A DNA stretch of 9,977 nt, from contig JAJRSY010000093.1 of the NCBI GenBank assembly GCA_024278565.1, positions 1-9,977 of the forward strand, in the 5' to 3' direction. Source of the stretch: Bacteroidota bacterium (lineage in GTDB: Bacteria > Bacteroidota > Bacteroidia > Flavobacteriales > Flavobacteriaceae). The notes beneath the pieces were generated by a model, which was not told where the DNA came from, ran no database searches, and worked only from the letters and a program-made list of their open reading frames with translations. Shown piece by piece: positions 1 through 5,675 of the stretch. The stretch's first letter is position 1, and each line of letters begins with the position of its first letter. The translations under genes and the position numbers were made by a program.

Positions 1-139
1 AACATTCGGAAACATTATGGTGCCAATGCCAAGTGCCTTCCGTAATTTTGACCATACCCAAAAATACGGTTTTCGTGCTGCGCACGAAGGCAATTCAGCC
101 CTGCGCCAAGAGCGCAGGGTGTTCTTGCCAATCTTATAA
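1..139 (+). CDS. 3' end of an unidentified upstream gene (partial)
   Basis: Frame 2 is open from the left edge to a TAA at 137-139. It encodes about 45 residues, including PMPSAFRNFDHTQKYGF, and ends RRVFLPIL. I do not recognise the family. The part before about position 68 reads like ordinary coding sequence. The part after it runs through two perfect GC-rich hairpins (69-120), so the last 20 or so residues may be a tail encoded by an inserted palindromic element rather than original protein. The residues RRVFL at 113-127 also resemble the RRxFL start typical of flavobacterial Rieske lipoproteins, whose gene continues in frame 1 a few bases later. This reading frame may therefore contain the frame-shifted beginning of that gene. 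Identity is unknown; the open frame itself is certain. Confidence 0.4.
   Translation, partial: TFGNIMVPMPSAFRNFDHTQKYGFRAAHEGNSALRQERRVFLPIL
69..120. repeat. tandem perfect hairpins (REP-like palindromic element)
   Basis: Two inverted repeats lie 6 bases apart. The first is TTCGTGC (72-78), a 3-base loop, and GCACGAA (82-88); G-T pairs and one G-C pair extend the stem to 69-91. The second is CCCTGCGC (99-106), loop CAAGA, and GCGCAGGG (112-119), extended by a G-T pair. The block is clearly richer in GC than its flanks. Neither hairpin is followed by a T-run, so a simple intrinsic terminator is unlikely. Two adjacent perfect stems of this type recall REP/BIME-like dispersed elements, but copy number cannot be judged from one window. 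Confidence 0.6.
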
Positions 140-240
140 AAACCTGTTGTTATGCTGCTGTCGGAATTCCGATTTTAGCATCTGCCCTGCAATCGTGCGG
201 AGCTATTCATTATGCAACTATTACAAAAGAAGCAAACCGC
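121..240 (+). other. in-frame lipoprotein signal region of the Rieske gene without a normal start codon
   Basis: Frame 1 here reads VLANLIKTCCYAAVGIPILA followed by SALQSCG. That is a lysine, a hydrophobic core, and L-Q-S-C as a plausible signal peptidase II site with the cysteine at 214-216. It joins the Rieske body with no stop. A functional exported protein would need this segment, so the coding region is effectively longer than the first conventional start codon (241) allows. It is listed separately because the start cannot be fixed. Confidence 0.6.
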
Positions 241-558
241 TTGGTCGTAAAAAAATCAGAGTTTTGGTCTATTAAGAAAGATAAAAAAGTAAACCGTGCG
301 TTTGTTTTGGTTAAAACAGAGAATATGGAATTTCCAATTTGTCTGTATAAAATGAACATAGATGTGTACAGTGCATCCTTGCTACATTGTACACACAGGG
401 GGTGCGAACTAAACGTAGGTGGCGGAATATACAGTTGCCCTTGTCACGGGAGCGAATTCTCGGTAACGGGAAAGGTTCTGGAAGGCCCGGCCGATAGGGA
501 TTTAAAAACATTTAAAATAGAAATGGACAATGATAATATTTACATTTTACAGGCATAA
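241..558 (+). CDS. Rieske [2Fe-2S] protein, probable lipoprotein with irregular 5' end
   Basis: This is a small Rieske-fold electron-transfer protein. Numbered from the TTG at 241, box I is C50-T-H52-R-G-C55 and box II is C66-P-C68-H69-G-S. C50, H52, C68 and H69 are the expected cluster ligands, and C55-C66 the stabilising disulfide. The body is complete and ends at TAA 556-558. The TTG at 241 is unlikely to be the true start: in-frame codons upstream (121-240) encode a lysine, a hydrophobic run and a lipobox-like LQSC, as in exported Rieske lipoproteins. However, the frame has stops at 43 and 49 and no ATG, GTG or TTG between them and 241. Either a 1-base deletion near 127 broke the gene (adding a G would join RRVFL to ANLIKT), or a rare start codon is used. 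The porin-like gene downstream overlaps the 3' end by 29 bases, so the pair is probably co-transcribed. The redox partner is unknown. Confidence 0.8.
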   Translation: MVVKKSEFWSIKKDKKVNRAFVLVKTENMEFPICLYKMNIDVYSASLLHCTHRGCELNVGGGIYSCPCHGSEFSVTGKVLEGPADRDLKTFKIEMDNDNIYILQA

Positions 559-1777
559 AATACTTTTGCCCGGTTTGGTGTTCTTTGCCACCTTAAACCT
601 TCAGGCCCAAACACAAGATTCGCTTATCACCCGTGTTCACAAAGATACAAGTGGTGTGAAGATGAATATGGATGCGGTGTACAATCGACCTTTTCTAACC
701 ATGGGAAAGCTCCCTGTTGCTGTGGGCGGATATTTAGAAGCCAATTCGTTATATACCACAGAAGATGGGGTTACTGATGGGTTATCGTTTCAAGCACGCT
801 TGCTCACCATTTTTATGTCCGCTTCCATTACAAAACGTATTAAATTTTTGTCAGAACTCGAATATGAAGATGGTACAAAAGAAATAGCCATAGAGTTTGC
901 CGCATTGGATGTCGCTTTTCATCCGATGTTGAATTTTAGGGGTGGCATAGTGATGAACCCCATTGGAGGTTTCAACCAAAACCACGATGGCCCGATATGG
1001 GAATTCGTAGAACGCCCCACTATGGCAAACCAATTGTTGCCCGCCACTTGGTCGAACACGGGTTTTGGTCTGTACGGCAAAACAAATAAGGGAAGTTGGA
1101 TTTTTGGGTACGAGGCATACATAACCAATGGGTTCGATAATAGCATCATTGATAACGAGGAGGGAAAAACATTTTTACCCGCCACGAAAGAAAATCCGGA
1201 TAGGTTTGTGAGCAATAATAGTGGAAAACCACTTATTTCAGGTAAAATTGCCATCAAGAACAGAAAAATGGGTGAATTGGGCCTGTCGTATATGGGAGGT
1301 ATTTACAATAAATTTGAAGATGGGGGCGTAACACTCGACAAACAACGAAGAGTAGATGTATTTGCCGTTGATTTTAATACAACGATCAAAAAAACAGGAA
1401 CCTATATTGTGGGCGAATATGCTTTTATTGCGGTAGATGTACCTGAAACCTTCACACAACAGTACGGCAACAAACAACAAGGGCTTTTTATTGACGTGGT
1501 ACAGCCTATTATTAAAAGAAAAATACTTGATTGGGACAACGCAAGTCTAAACCTTGCTGCCCGATTGGATTATGTGGATTGGAACATTGGCACGTTCAAT
1601 GAGACCAATACCAATATCGGGGAAGATCTGTGGGCCGTTACCCCATCAATCAGTTTTAGACCGTCAGCACAAACGGTATTTAGGTTGAACTACCGTTACC
1701 AATGGAAAAGGGATTTATTGGCCAATCCCCCAGCATTAACGGCTTCTTGGCTATTTGGGTTCAGTACGTATTTTTAG
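530..1777 (+). CDS. outer-membrane beta-barrel (porin-like) protein
   Basis: The 415-residue product begins with an n-region containing R8, H9 and K10, a hydrophobic stretch (about 11-24) and a QAQ cleavage site near residue 27, so it is exported. The rest has the alternating pattern of a beta-barrel: many aromatic girdle residues, repeated Gly-Tyr/Phe strand ends, and a final strand that ends in phenylalanine (FGFSTYF), the usual signal for outer-membrane insertion. It resembles phosphate-selective porin or general OMP-barrel families of Bacteroidota, but no substrate can be inferred. The ATG at 530 lies inside the Rieske gene (29-base overlap). It is supported because the signal peptide needs it and the next in-frame ATGs lie past the signal. 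Tight overlap suggests translational coupling and a shared role with the Rieske protein. Stop is TAG 1775-1777. Confidence 0.8.
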   Translation: MIIFTFYRHKILLPGLVFFATLNLQAQTQDSLITRVHKDTSGVKMNMDAVYNRPFLTMGKLPVAVGGYLEANSLYTTEDGVTDGLSFQARLLTIFMSASITKRIKFLSELEYEDGTKEIAIEFAALDVAFHPMLNFRGGIVMNPIGGFNQNHDGPIWEFVERPTMANQLLPATWSNTGFGLYGKTNKGSWIFGYEAYITNGFDNSIIDNEEGKTFLPATKENPDRFVSNNSGKPLISGKIAIKNRKMGELGLSYMGGIYNKFEDGGVTLDKQRRVDVFAVDFNTTIKKTGTYIVGEYAFIAVDVPETFTQQYGNKQQGLFIDVVQPIIKRKILDWDNASLNLAARLDYVDWNIGTFNETNTNIGEDLWAVTPSISFRPSAQTVFRLNYRYQWKRDLLANPPALTASWLFGFSTYF

Positions 1778-1825
1778 GGTTGAAAAAAAAAGATCCATGG
1801 TCATTTTAGGTTTAATCATAGAATA

Positions 1826-1877
1826 CAGGCGGGTATCCTTCTTTTTGAGCATAACCTGCCCGCCTGAACGGGCGGGC
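1826..1877. repeat. GC-rich three-armed palindrome between convergent genes
   Basis: CAGGCGGG (1826-1833) is complementary to CCCGCCTG (1859-1866). The overlapping GCCCGCC (1858-1864) is also complementary to GGCGGGC (1871-1877). Two mutually exclusive hairpins can therefore form: a large-loop stem, or a tight 7-8 bp stem with a 4-6 base loop. Surrounding DNA is AT-rich. The element lies in the 129-bp gap after the porin gene, where transcription from both strands converges. No T-run follows either stem on the + strand, so it may act as a transcription or RNA-end barrier without being a classic intrinsic terminator. Confidence 0.55.
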
Positions 1878-1885
1878 TCGGTTCC

Positions 1886-1907
1886 AAACAAAAACTCAAG
1901 ATGAGTT
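1886..1907 (-). terminator. candidate intrinsic terminator of the polyprenyl synthase gene
   Basis: On the minus strand the stem AACTCA (1907-1902), loop TCT, TGAGTT (1898-1893) is followed by TTTGTTT (1892-1886). The stem begins at the last base of the TGA stop codon. Geometry fits a factor-independent terminator, though the 6-bp stem is weak. Confidence 0.45.
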
Positions 1908-2881
1908 CATACTTCCCGTTTCATCAAATTCTTCCCAAATTGTTTTAGCACAAGCTTTTTGTCTTTTGAAATTGCCAAAGTATCCGTTATTTCAAAGGCT
2001 TTTTGGGTATATGATTCTATTTTATGTTGGGTGCGTTGCGCAGCTCCACTTTTTTGAAAAATATCTTTGATCGTATTTATTTTGGCAACAGGATATTTAG
2101 GCTGGATCGAGAAAAGATCGCGCAACTCTTTTTGTTGATCTGGTGTGCCAAGTTCCAAGGCCTTTAGGTACAGAAAGGTTTTTTTGTTCGCTATAATATC
2201 ACCTCCCACCTGTTTGCCAAAAGTCTTGGGGTCTCCGAAAGCATCTAAATAATCATCTTGCAATTGAAAGGCGATGCCCAAATTTTTTCCAAAATCATAA
2301 ACATTCTTTTGTTCCTCCAAAGACGCACCAGCCACAATAGCTCCCATTTTGAGTGATGCGGCAATCAACACGGCGGTCTTATACTCGATCATCTTTAGAT
2401 ATTCAGTAATGCCCACATCAGTTCGGATCTCAAAATCCATATCATACTGTTGGCCTTCACATACCTGCAATGCGGTTTTACTAAATAGCTTTGCTAGGTT
2501 TTTAAATGTTTCGTTCTCATAATTTTCGAACAGTTGGTACGCCGTTATGAGCATGGCATCGCCTGATAAAATTGCCGTGTTCACGTTCCACTTTTCATGT
2601 ACCGTTGTTTTACCACGCCTGAGAGGGGCATCATCCATTATGTCATCGTGCATCAATGAAAAATTATGGAACAGTTCTATCGCCAGGGCGGCATCTAATG
2701 CCTTATTGTAATCCGTTCCAAAAATTTCCGTGGTCAAGAGGGTAAGTACAGGTCGCAAGCGTTTACCGCCCAATTCAAGAATATAGGTGATGGGTTCGTA
2801 GAGGTTAACTGGCTCTTTGACCTTGGTCTTCTGCTGTAGATAAGAGATAAACCCGGTTCGGTATTGTTCTACGGAATGCAT
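1907..2881 (-). CDS. trans-polyprenyl diphosphate synthase (likely C15-C20 product)
   Basis: This enzyme condenses isopentenyl diphosphate with an allylic diphosphate to make the chain precursors of carotenoids or menaquinone. Numbering here is from the longer TTG start, so subtract 6 for the ATG start. GGKRLRP is at 44-50, the first aspartate-rich motif DDIMD at 85-89 with the RR pair at 94-95, GQQYD at 149-153, K174-T175, the second aspartate-rich motif DDYLD at 215-219, and GKQVGGD from 228. All catalytic elements are present and the length (324 aa from ATG) is normal. F80, five residues before the first Asp, with no insertion in the first motif is the archaeal-type GGPP synthase signature, so a C20 product (CrtE-like) is plausible; this is inference. 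I chose the ATG at 2881 over the TTG at 2899 because the TTG forms part of a promoter -7 box and family members commonly begin MHS. Transcription is divergent from the TetR gene. Confidence 0.92.
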   Translation of the reverse strand: MHSVEQYRTGFISYLQQKTKVKEPVNLYEPITYILELGGKRLRPVLTLLTTEIFGTDYNKALDAALAIELFHNFSLMHDDIMDDAPLRRGKTTVHEKWNVNTAILSGDAMLITAYQLFENYENETFKNLAKLFSKTALQVCEGQQYDMDFEIRTDVGITEYLKMIEYKTAVLIAASLKMGAIVAGASLEEQKNVYDFGKNLGIAFQLQDDYLDAFGDPKTFGKQVGGDIIANKKTFLYLKALELGTPDQQKELRDLFSIQPKYPVAKINTIKDIFQKSGAAQRTQHKIESYTQKAFEITDTLAISKDKKLVLKQFGKNLMKREV

Positions 2882-2896
2882 ACTTGAAATTTTAGT

Positions 2897-2904
2897 CAAA
2901 AATA
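2897..2904 (-). promoter_or_regulatory. Bacteroidota -7 promoter box for the polyprenyl synthase gene
   Basis: The minus strand reads TATTTTTG here, matching the TAnnTTTG -7 consensus, 15 bases before the ATG at 2881. No convincing TTTG -33 element is seen at the expected spacing. Confidence 0.45.
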
Positions 2905-2961
2905 CATCAATTACATATAATGCCCTTCATTGAAAGGGATGTTAAGTTTTCATAAAACCAC

Positions 2962-2989
2962 GGAAACTATTTTAGTTTATAAAGTTTCC
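2962..2989. promoter_or_regulatory. candidate TetR operator (inverted repeat)
   Basis: The perfect inverted repeat GGAAACT (2962-2968), 14 bases, AGTTTCC (2983-2989) spans the -33 region of the tetR promoter box at 2995. A nested pair AAACT (2964-2968) / AGTTT (2974-2978) shares the left arm. A second small palindrome, GTTTT-CAT-AAAAC (2946-2958), lies just to the left. TetR repressors bind palindromes in their own divergent promoter regions, so this is the best candidate for autoregulation. It could also affect the divergent synthase gene. Confidence 0.45.
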
Positions 2990-2994
2990 TTTCG

Positions 2995-3002
2995 TATATT
3001 TG
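2995..3002 (+). promoter_or_regulatory. Bacteroidota -7 promoter box for the tetR-efflux operon
   Basis: TATATTTG fits TAnnTTTG exactly, and TTAG (2972-2975), 19 bases upstream, is a weak match to the -33 TTTG. The box ends 9 bases before the ATG at 3012, implying a very short leader, a layout often seen in flavobacteria. Confidence 0.5.
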
Positions 3003-3011
3003 CCATCCATC

Positions 3012-3617
3012 ATGAAAGAAAAAATCTTAAAAAAAGCTACAGATATGTTCTTGAACCTAGGTTTCAAGAGTGTCACCATGGATGATCTCGCCAAAGAAAT
3101 GGGCATCTCAAAAAAAACTATTTATACCCATTTTGAGAACAAAGAAGAATTGGTGGATGTATGCACCCTTAGTACCCAAGATACTATAGATGCCATGATT
3201 TCAGAGATTGTCCAAAAAGGCCTCAATGCCATTGAAGAAAACTTTGCCATCAAAAATGTCTTCGAAGATATGTTCAAAAAGGCCGAAACCTCCCCAATGT
3301 TCCAACTAAAAAAATATTACCCAAAAACCTATGAAAAATTAATGCAGCGAGAGGTATGCACTTTTAGCGATTGTATTGCGACCAACATAGATAAGGGCAT
3401 AAAAGAAAAGCTTTATAGAGAGAATATTGATAAGGAGATGGTGGTTAAATTTTATTTTATTCTTGCGTTCGGGGTTTACGATAATGAAATGTTCAGTAGA
3501 AGAATGGCAGACATCCTTAAAACAGAAATAACGGTATTGGAATACCATACCCGTGCCATAGCTACTTCGAAGGGCATAGGCATTTTAGAAAGGGAATTAG
3601 TCAAACACAAACAATAA
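3012..3617 (+). CDS. TetR/AcrR-family transcriptional regulator of the efflux operon
   Basis: The 201-residue product has the TetR N-terminal DNA-binding domain: helix 1 MKEKILKKATDMF, then the helix-turn-helix at about 22-41 (TMDDLAKEMGISKKTIYTHF) followed by ENKEEL. The rest is a helical ligand-binding and dimerisation domain without a recognisable ligand motif. I start at ATG 3012; an upstream in-frame TTG at 3000 belongs to the promoter box. The gene is first in a cluster with tolC (8 bases after its stop), adaptor and RND pump genes. That arrangement is typical of a local repressor released by an efflux substrate. A likely operator is the inverted repeat at 2962-2989. Confidence 0.9.
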   Translation: MKEKILKKATDMFLNLGFKSVTMDDLAKEMGISKKTIYTHFENKEELVDVCTLSTQDTIDAMISEIVQKGLNAIEENFAIKNVFEDMFKKAETSPMFQLKKYYPKTYEKLMQREVCTFSDCIATNIDKGIKEKLYRENIDKEMVVKFYFILAFGVYDNEMFSRRMADILKTEITVLEYHTRAIATSKGIGILERELVKHKQ

Positions 3618-3625
3618 TCACAATA

Positions 3626-4987
3626 ATGAAGCATAATTTTTTAATATTCCTCCTATTTATAGCTGGCAGTTCAATGGCCCAGGATCCTCCTGGAAATTTC
3701 TCATTGAACGAGGCAATAGCCTTCGCATTGGAAAACAACTATAGTGCGGTCAATGCCGATCGTGACATCATCGCCGCAAAAAAACAAAAATGGGAAACCA
3801 TTGCAGCAGGACTGCCCCAAATAGACGGTGCAATTAGTTATCAAAATCAGTTAAAACAACCGGTTTCCCAGATTCCGGCCGAATTTTTTGATGGGGGGGA
3901 GCCCGGTACTTTTGTGCCCATAGTCTTTGGTCAGGCGCAACAGGCAACTGCGGTCGCCACCCTTACGCAAAAGATTTTTGACGGATCGTATATTGTTGGG
4001 GTGCAGGCCACCAAGACCTTTCTAGATTACAGTGCCAATAACAAAGAAAAGACCCTATTGGATATTCGAAAGGCCGTGACCGAAGCCTACGGCAATGTGC
4101 TTTTGGCGCAGGAAAGTATTTCTATTTTTGAAAAGAACATTACCAACTTAGAGAAAAATCTATTTGAAACCACTAAAATTCATGAAAACGGATTGGGTGA
4201 TGAAGAAAGCGTAGAGCAACTTCAGATTACCTTGTCTTCAGTTGATAACCAATTGAAGAACGCTGTTCGATTAAAAAAAATAACCCTTCAAATGTTGAAT
4301 TTGGTTATGGGCAACGCCATTGATTCACCAACAAAATTGACGGAGGATTTAGATAAACTCACCCAAGAACAACTAGAGCCCGGTTTGTTGGAAACCCAGT
4401 TCAATATAGAAAACAACGTTGATTTTAAACTGGCCAATAATTTGAACGAGCAACGCTACTTTGAATGGAAATTGGCCAAAAGCCGGGCATTGCCCACATT
4501 GAACGCTTTTGTAAACTATGGCTCATCGGCATTTGCTGACAATTTTAATTTTTTAGACAGTAACCAAAAATGGTTCGACTTTTCCATATTGGGTTTTGAC
4601 CTCAATATTCCCCTATTCAGTTCGGGCAAACGAAGTGCAAGTACTGCACGGGCAAAAATAGCCTTTGAAAAAACGAAAACCCAATTGACCGAAGCAGAAG
4701 AACAGATCCGGTTACAATTGGAAAGTGCTAAAAGTAATTACATAATGGCCATTGAACAATATGAGACTTTCAAAGAGAATTTGGCATTGGCCGAACGGAT
4801 CGAAAAAAAAAACCAAATAAAATATTTTGAGGGCATTGCCAGTAGTTTTGAACTGCGCCAAGCACAAACACAACTTTATGATGCACAACAAGGTTTTTTG
4901 CAATCTATGGTAGAGGTCATTAATAATAAGGTTGGGTTAGAAACGATTTTGAATAGTGGGGAAATAAGTTTAGGAGTTGAAAAATAG
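3626..4987 (+). CDS. TolC-family outer-membrane efflux protein
   Basis: This is the outer-membrane channel component of a tripartite RND pump. The 453-residue length is typical. A signal peptide (about 1-19) ends in SMAQ. Two OEP repeats follow. The first starts FSLNEAIAFALENNY at about 25, includes the strand segment around 75-115 and a long coiled-coil with heptad-like Leu/Ile. The second begins near 265 with NVDFKLANNLNEQR and has a strand-forming region NAFVNYG and a C-terminal coiled-coil with EEQIRLQLESAK. The ATG is 8 bases after the tetR stop, so the two are surely co-transcribed. The final codons (E-I-S-L-G-V-E-K-stop, 4961-4987) lie inside a direct repeat that recurs three more times downstream. 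The present C-terminus could therefore have been set by the repeat array. Confidence 0.93.
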   Translation: MKHNFLIFLLFIAGSSMAQDPPGNFSLNEAIAFALENNYSAVNADRDIIAAKKQKWETIAAGLPQIDGAISYQNQLKQPVSQIPAEFFDGGEPGTFVPIVFGQAQQATAVATLTQKIFDGSYIVGVQATKTFLDYSANNKEKTLLDIRKAVTEAYGNVLLAQESISIFEKNITNLEKNLFETTKIHENGLGDEESVEQLQITLSSVDNQLKNAVRLKKITLQMLNLVMGNAIDSPTKLTEDLDKLTQEQLEPGLLETQFNIENNVDFKLANNLNEQRYFEWKLAKSRALPTLNAFVNYGSSAFADNFNFLDSNQKWFDFSILGFDLNIPLFSSGKRSASTARAKIAFEKTKTQLTEAEEQIRLQLESAKSNYIMAIEQYETFKENLALAERIEKKNQIKYFEGIASSFELRQAQTQLYDAQQGFLQSMVEVINNKVGLETILNSGEISLGVEK

Positions 4988-5097
4988 TTTAGGGGTTTAG
5001 AATGTCTATTGCTAAACCTTTTAAACCCATAAACCTTCTAAACTAAATTAAAGCGGAAAAATAAGTTTAGAAGTTGAAAAATAGTTTAGGGGTTTAG
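4962..5097 (+). repeat. left copy of a ~136-bp direct repeat flanking the four-helix-bundle gene
   Basis: This block matches 5514-5648 with about four substitutions and one 1-base indel by eye (roughly 96% identity). It begins inside the last codons of tolC. Internally it holds one 97-bp unit (4962-5058) and the first 39 bases of a second (5059-5097). The unit contains stacked palindromes: AGTTTAG (4986-4992) with CTAAACT (5038-5044), and GGTTTAG (4994-5000) with CTAAACC (5012-5018). It fills most of the 144-bp gap before the small gene; the rest (5098-5131) is AT-rich with no clear promoter. Confidence 0.85.
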
Positions 5098-5131
5098 TTG
5101 TATTTAAATAATTAATAAAATAACTGCCGTC

Positions 5132-5494
5132 ATGAAAATATTTTCTTTTGAAAAATTAAAAGTCTGGCAAAAAGCTACAGAGTTGTCTATCAGTATATAT
5201 AAAAGCACCAAGGTCTTTCCAAGTGATGAACGATTCGGACTTATTAGCCAAATGAGGCGTTGCTCTATCTCAATATCGTCAAATATTGCAGAAGGAACAG
5301 GAAGGCATTCACCTAAAGACAAAGCCCGTTTCACGGAGATTGCATACAGTTCTGCCTTAGAATTGTTGAACCAAAGTATCATATCGAATGACTTGGAATT
5401 TATTCAAAAAGAAGATTATCTAGCTATAAGAAAGCAAATAACAGAAATAACAGCGATGCTAGATGCATTGTATAAATCACAGTTGAAAAAGTAA
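5132..5494 (+). CDS. four-helix-bundle protein (23S rRNA intervening-sequence protein family)
   Basis: The 120-residue, all-helical small protein has the family hallmarks: FEKLKVWQKA near the N-terminus, the pattern FP-x-DERFGL-x-SQMRR, SISSNIAEGTGR in the middle, RFTEIAYSSALEL, and a C-terminal helix with ITAMLDAL. Length and order match stand-alone members of the family. The family is named from ORFs inside intervening sequences of 23S rRNA and is structurally related to the Avd accessory protein of diversity-generating retroelements. No molecular function is firmly assigned. It has no obvious link to drug efflux, yet it sits in the same orientation between tolC and the adaptor gene, bounded on both sides by near-identical direct repeats. 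That points to insertion as a cassette. No reverse transcriptase, transposase or rRNA sequence accompanies it. Confidence 0.88.
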   Translation: MKIFSFEKLKVWQKATELSISIYKSTKVFPSDERFGLISQMRRCSISISSNIAEGTGRHSPKDKARFTEIAYSSALELLNQSIISNDLEFIQKEDYLAIRKQITEITAMLDALYKSQLKK

Positions 5495-5513
5495 AATGGG
5501 TTTAGAGGTTAAA

Positions 5514-5648
5514 AAATAAGTTTAGGAGTTGAAAAATAGTTTAGGGGTTTAGAATATCAATTACTAAACCTTTTAAACCCATAAACCTTCTAAACTAAAT
5601 TAAAGCGGAAAAAGAAGTTTAGAAGTTGAAAATAGTTTAGGGGTTTAG
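5514..5648 (+). repeat. right copy of the ~136-bp direct repeat
   Basis: It aligns to 4962-5097 at an offset of 552 bases at its left end, including the tolC-tail-like segment (AAATAAGTTTAGGAGTTG). It has the same 97-bp internal period (5514 and 5611). The repeat continues past 5648 as a partial second unit to about 5680. That part lacks 17 bases (TTTTAAACCCATAAACC) present in the first unit, a loss bounded by AAACC direct repeats. A related GTTTAGAGGTT motif at 5500-5510 precedes it. Together these fill the 195-bp gap between the small gene and the adaptor gene. Confidence 0.85.
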
Positions 5649-5675
5649 AATATCAATTACTAAACCTTCTAAACT
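5634..5675. repeat. double-armed inverted repeat just before the adaptor gene
   Basis: AGTTTAG (5634-5640) and GGTTTAG (5642-5648) pair with CTAAACC (5660-5666) and CTAAACT (5669-5675), giving a 14-bp stem with a 1x2 internal loop. On the + strand it is followed by A residues, so it is not a terminator of the operon. On the minus strand it is followed by a T-rich stretch. It might instead stabilise or process the operon mRNA upstream of the adaptor start at 5690. Confidence 0.55.

Noticed and set aside
69..140. tRNA-like or small structured RNA from the tandem hairpins
   Set aside because: There is no acceptor stem, T-loop motif or CCA-compatible arrangement. Only two simple stems are present.
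33..275. Cysteine-rich 80-residue open frame on the + strand
   Set aside because: It overlaps the hairpins and the Rieske signal region in another frame, begins at GTG and has no domain logic. It is a shadow frame.
4962..5097. Insertion-sequence target-site duplication
   Set aside because: 136 bp is far too long for a normal target duplication and no transposase is present. Recombination or cassette duplication is more likely.
5104..5382. 92-residue minus-strand frame opposite the four-helix-bundle gene
   Set aside because: It is antisense to a well-recognised family protein and has no signal or domain of its own.
5132..5494. Avd gene of a diversity-generating retroelement
   Set aside because: No reverse transcriptase, template repeat/variable repeat pair or adenine-biased variable region is visible. 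The protein matches the stand-alone family.
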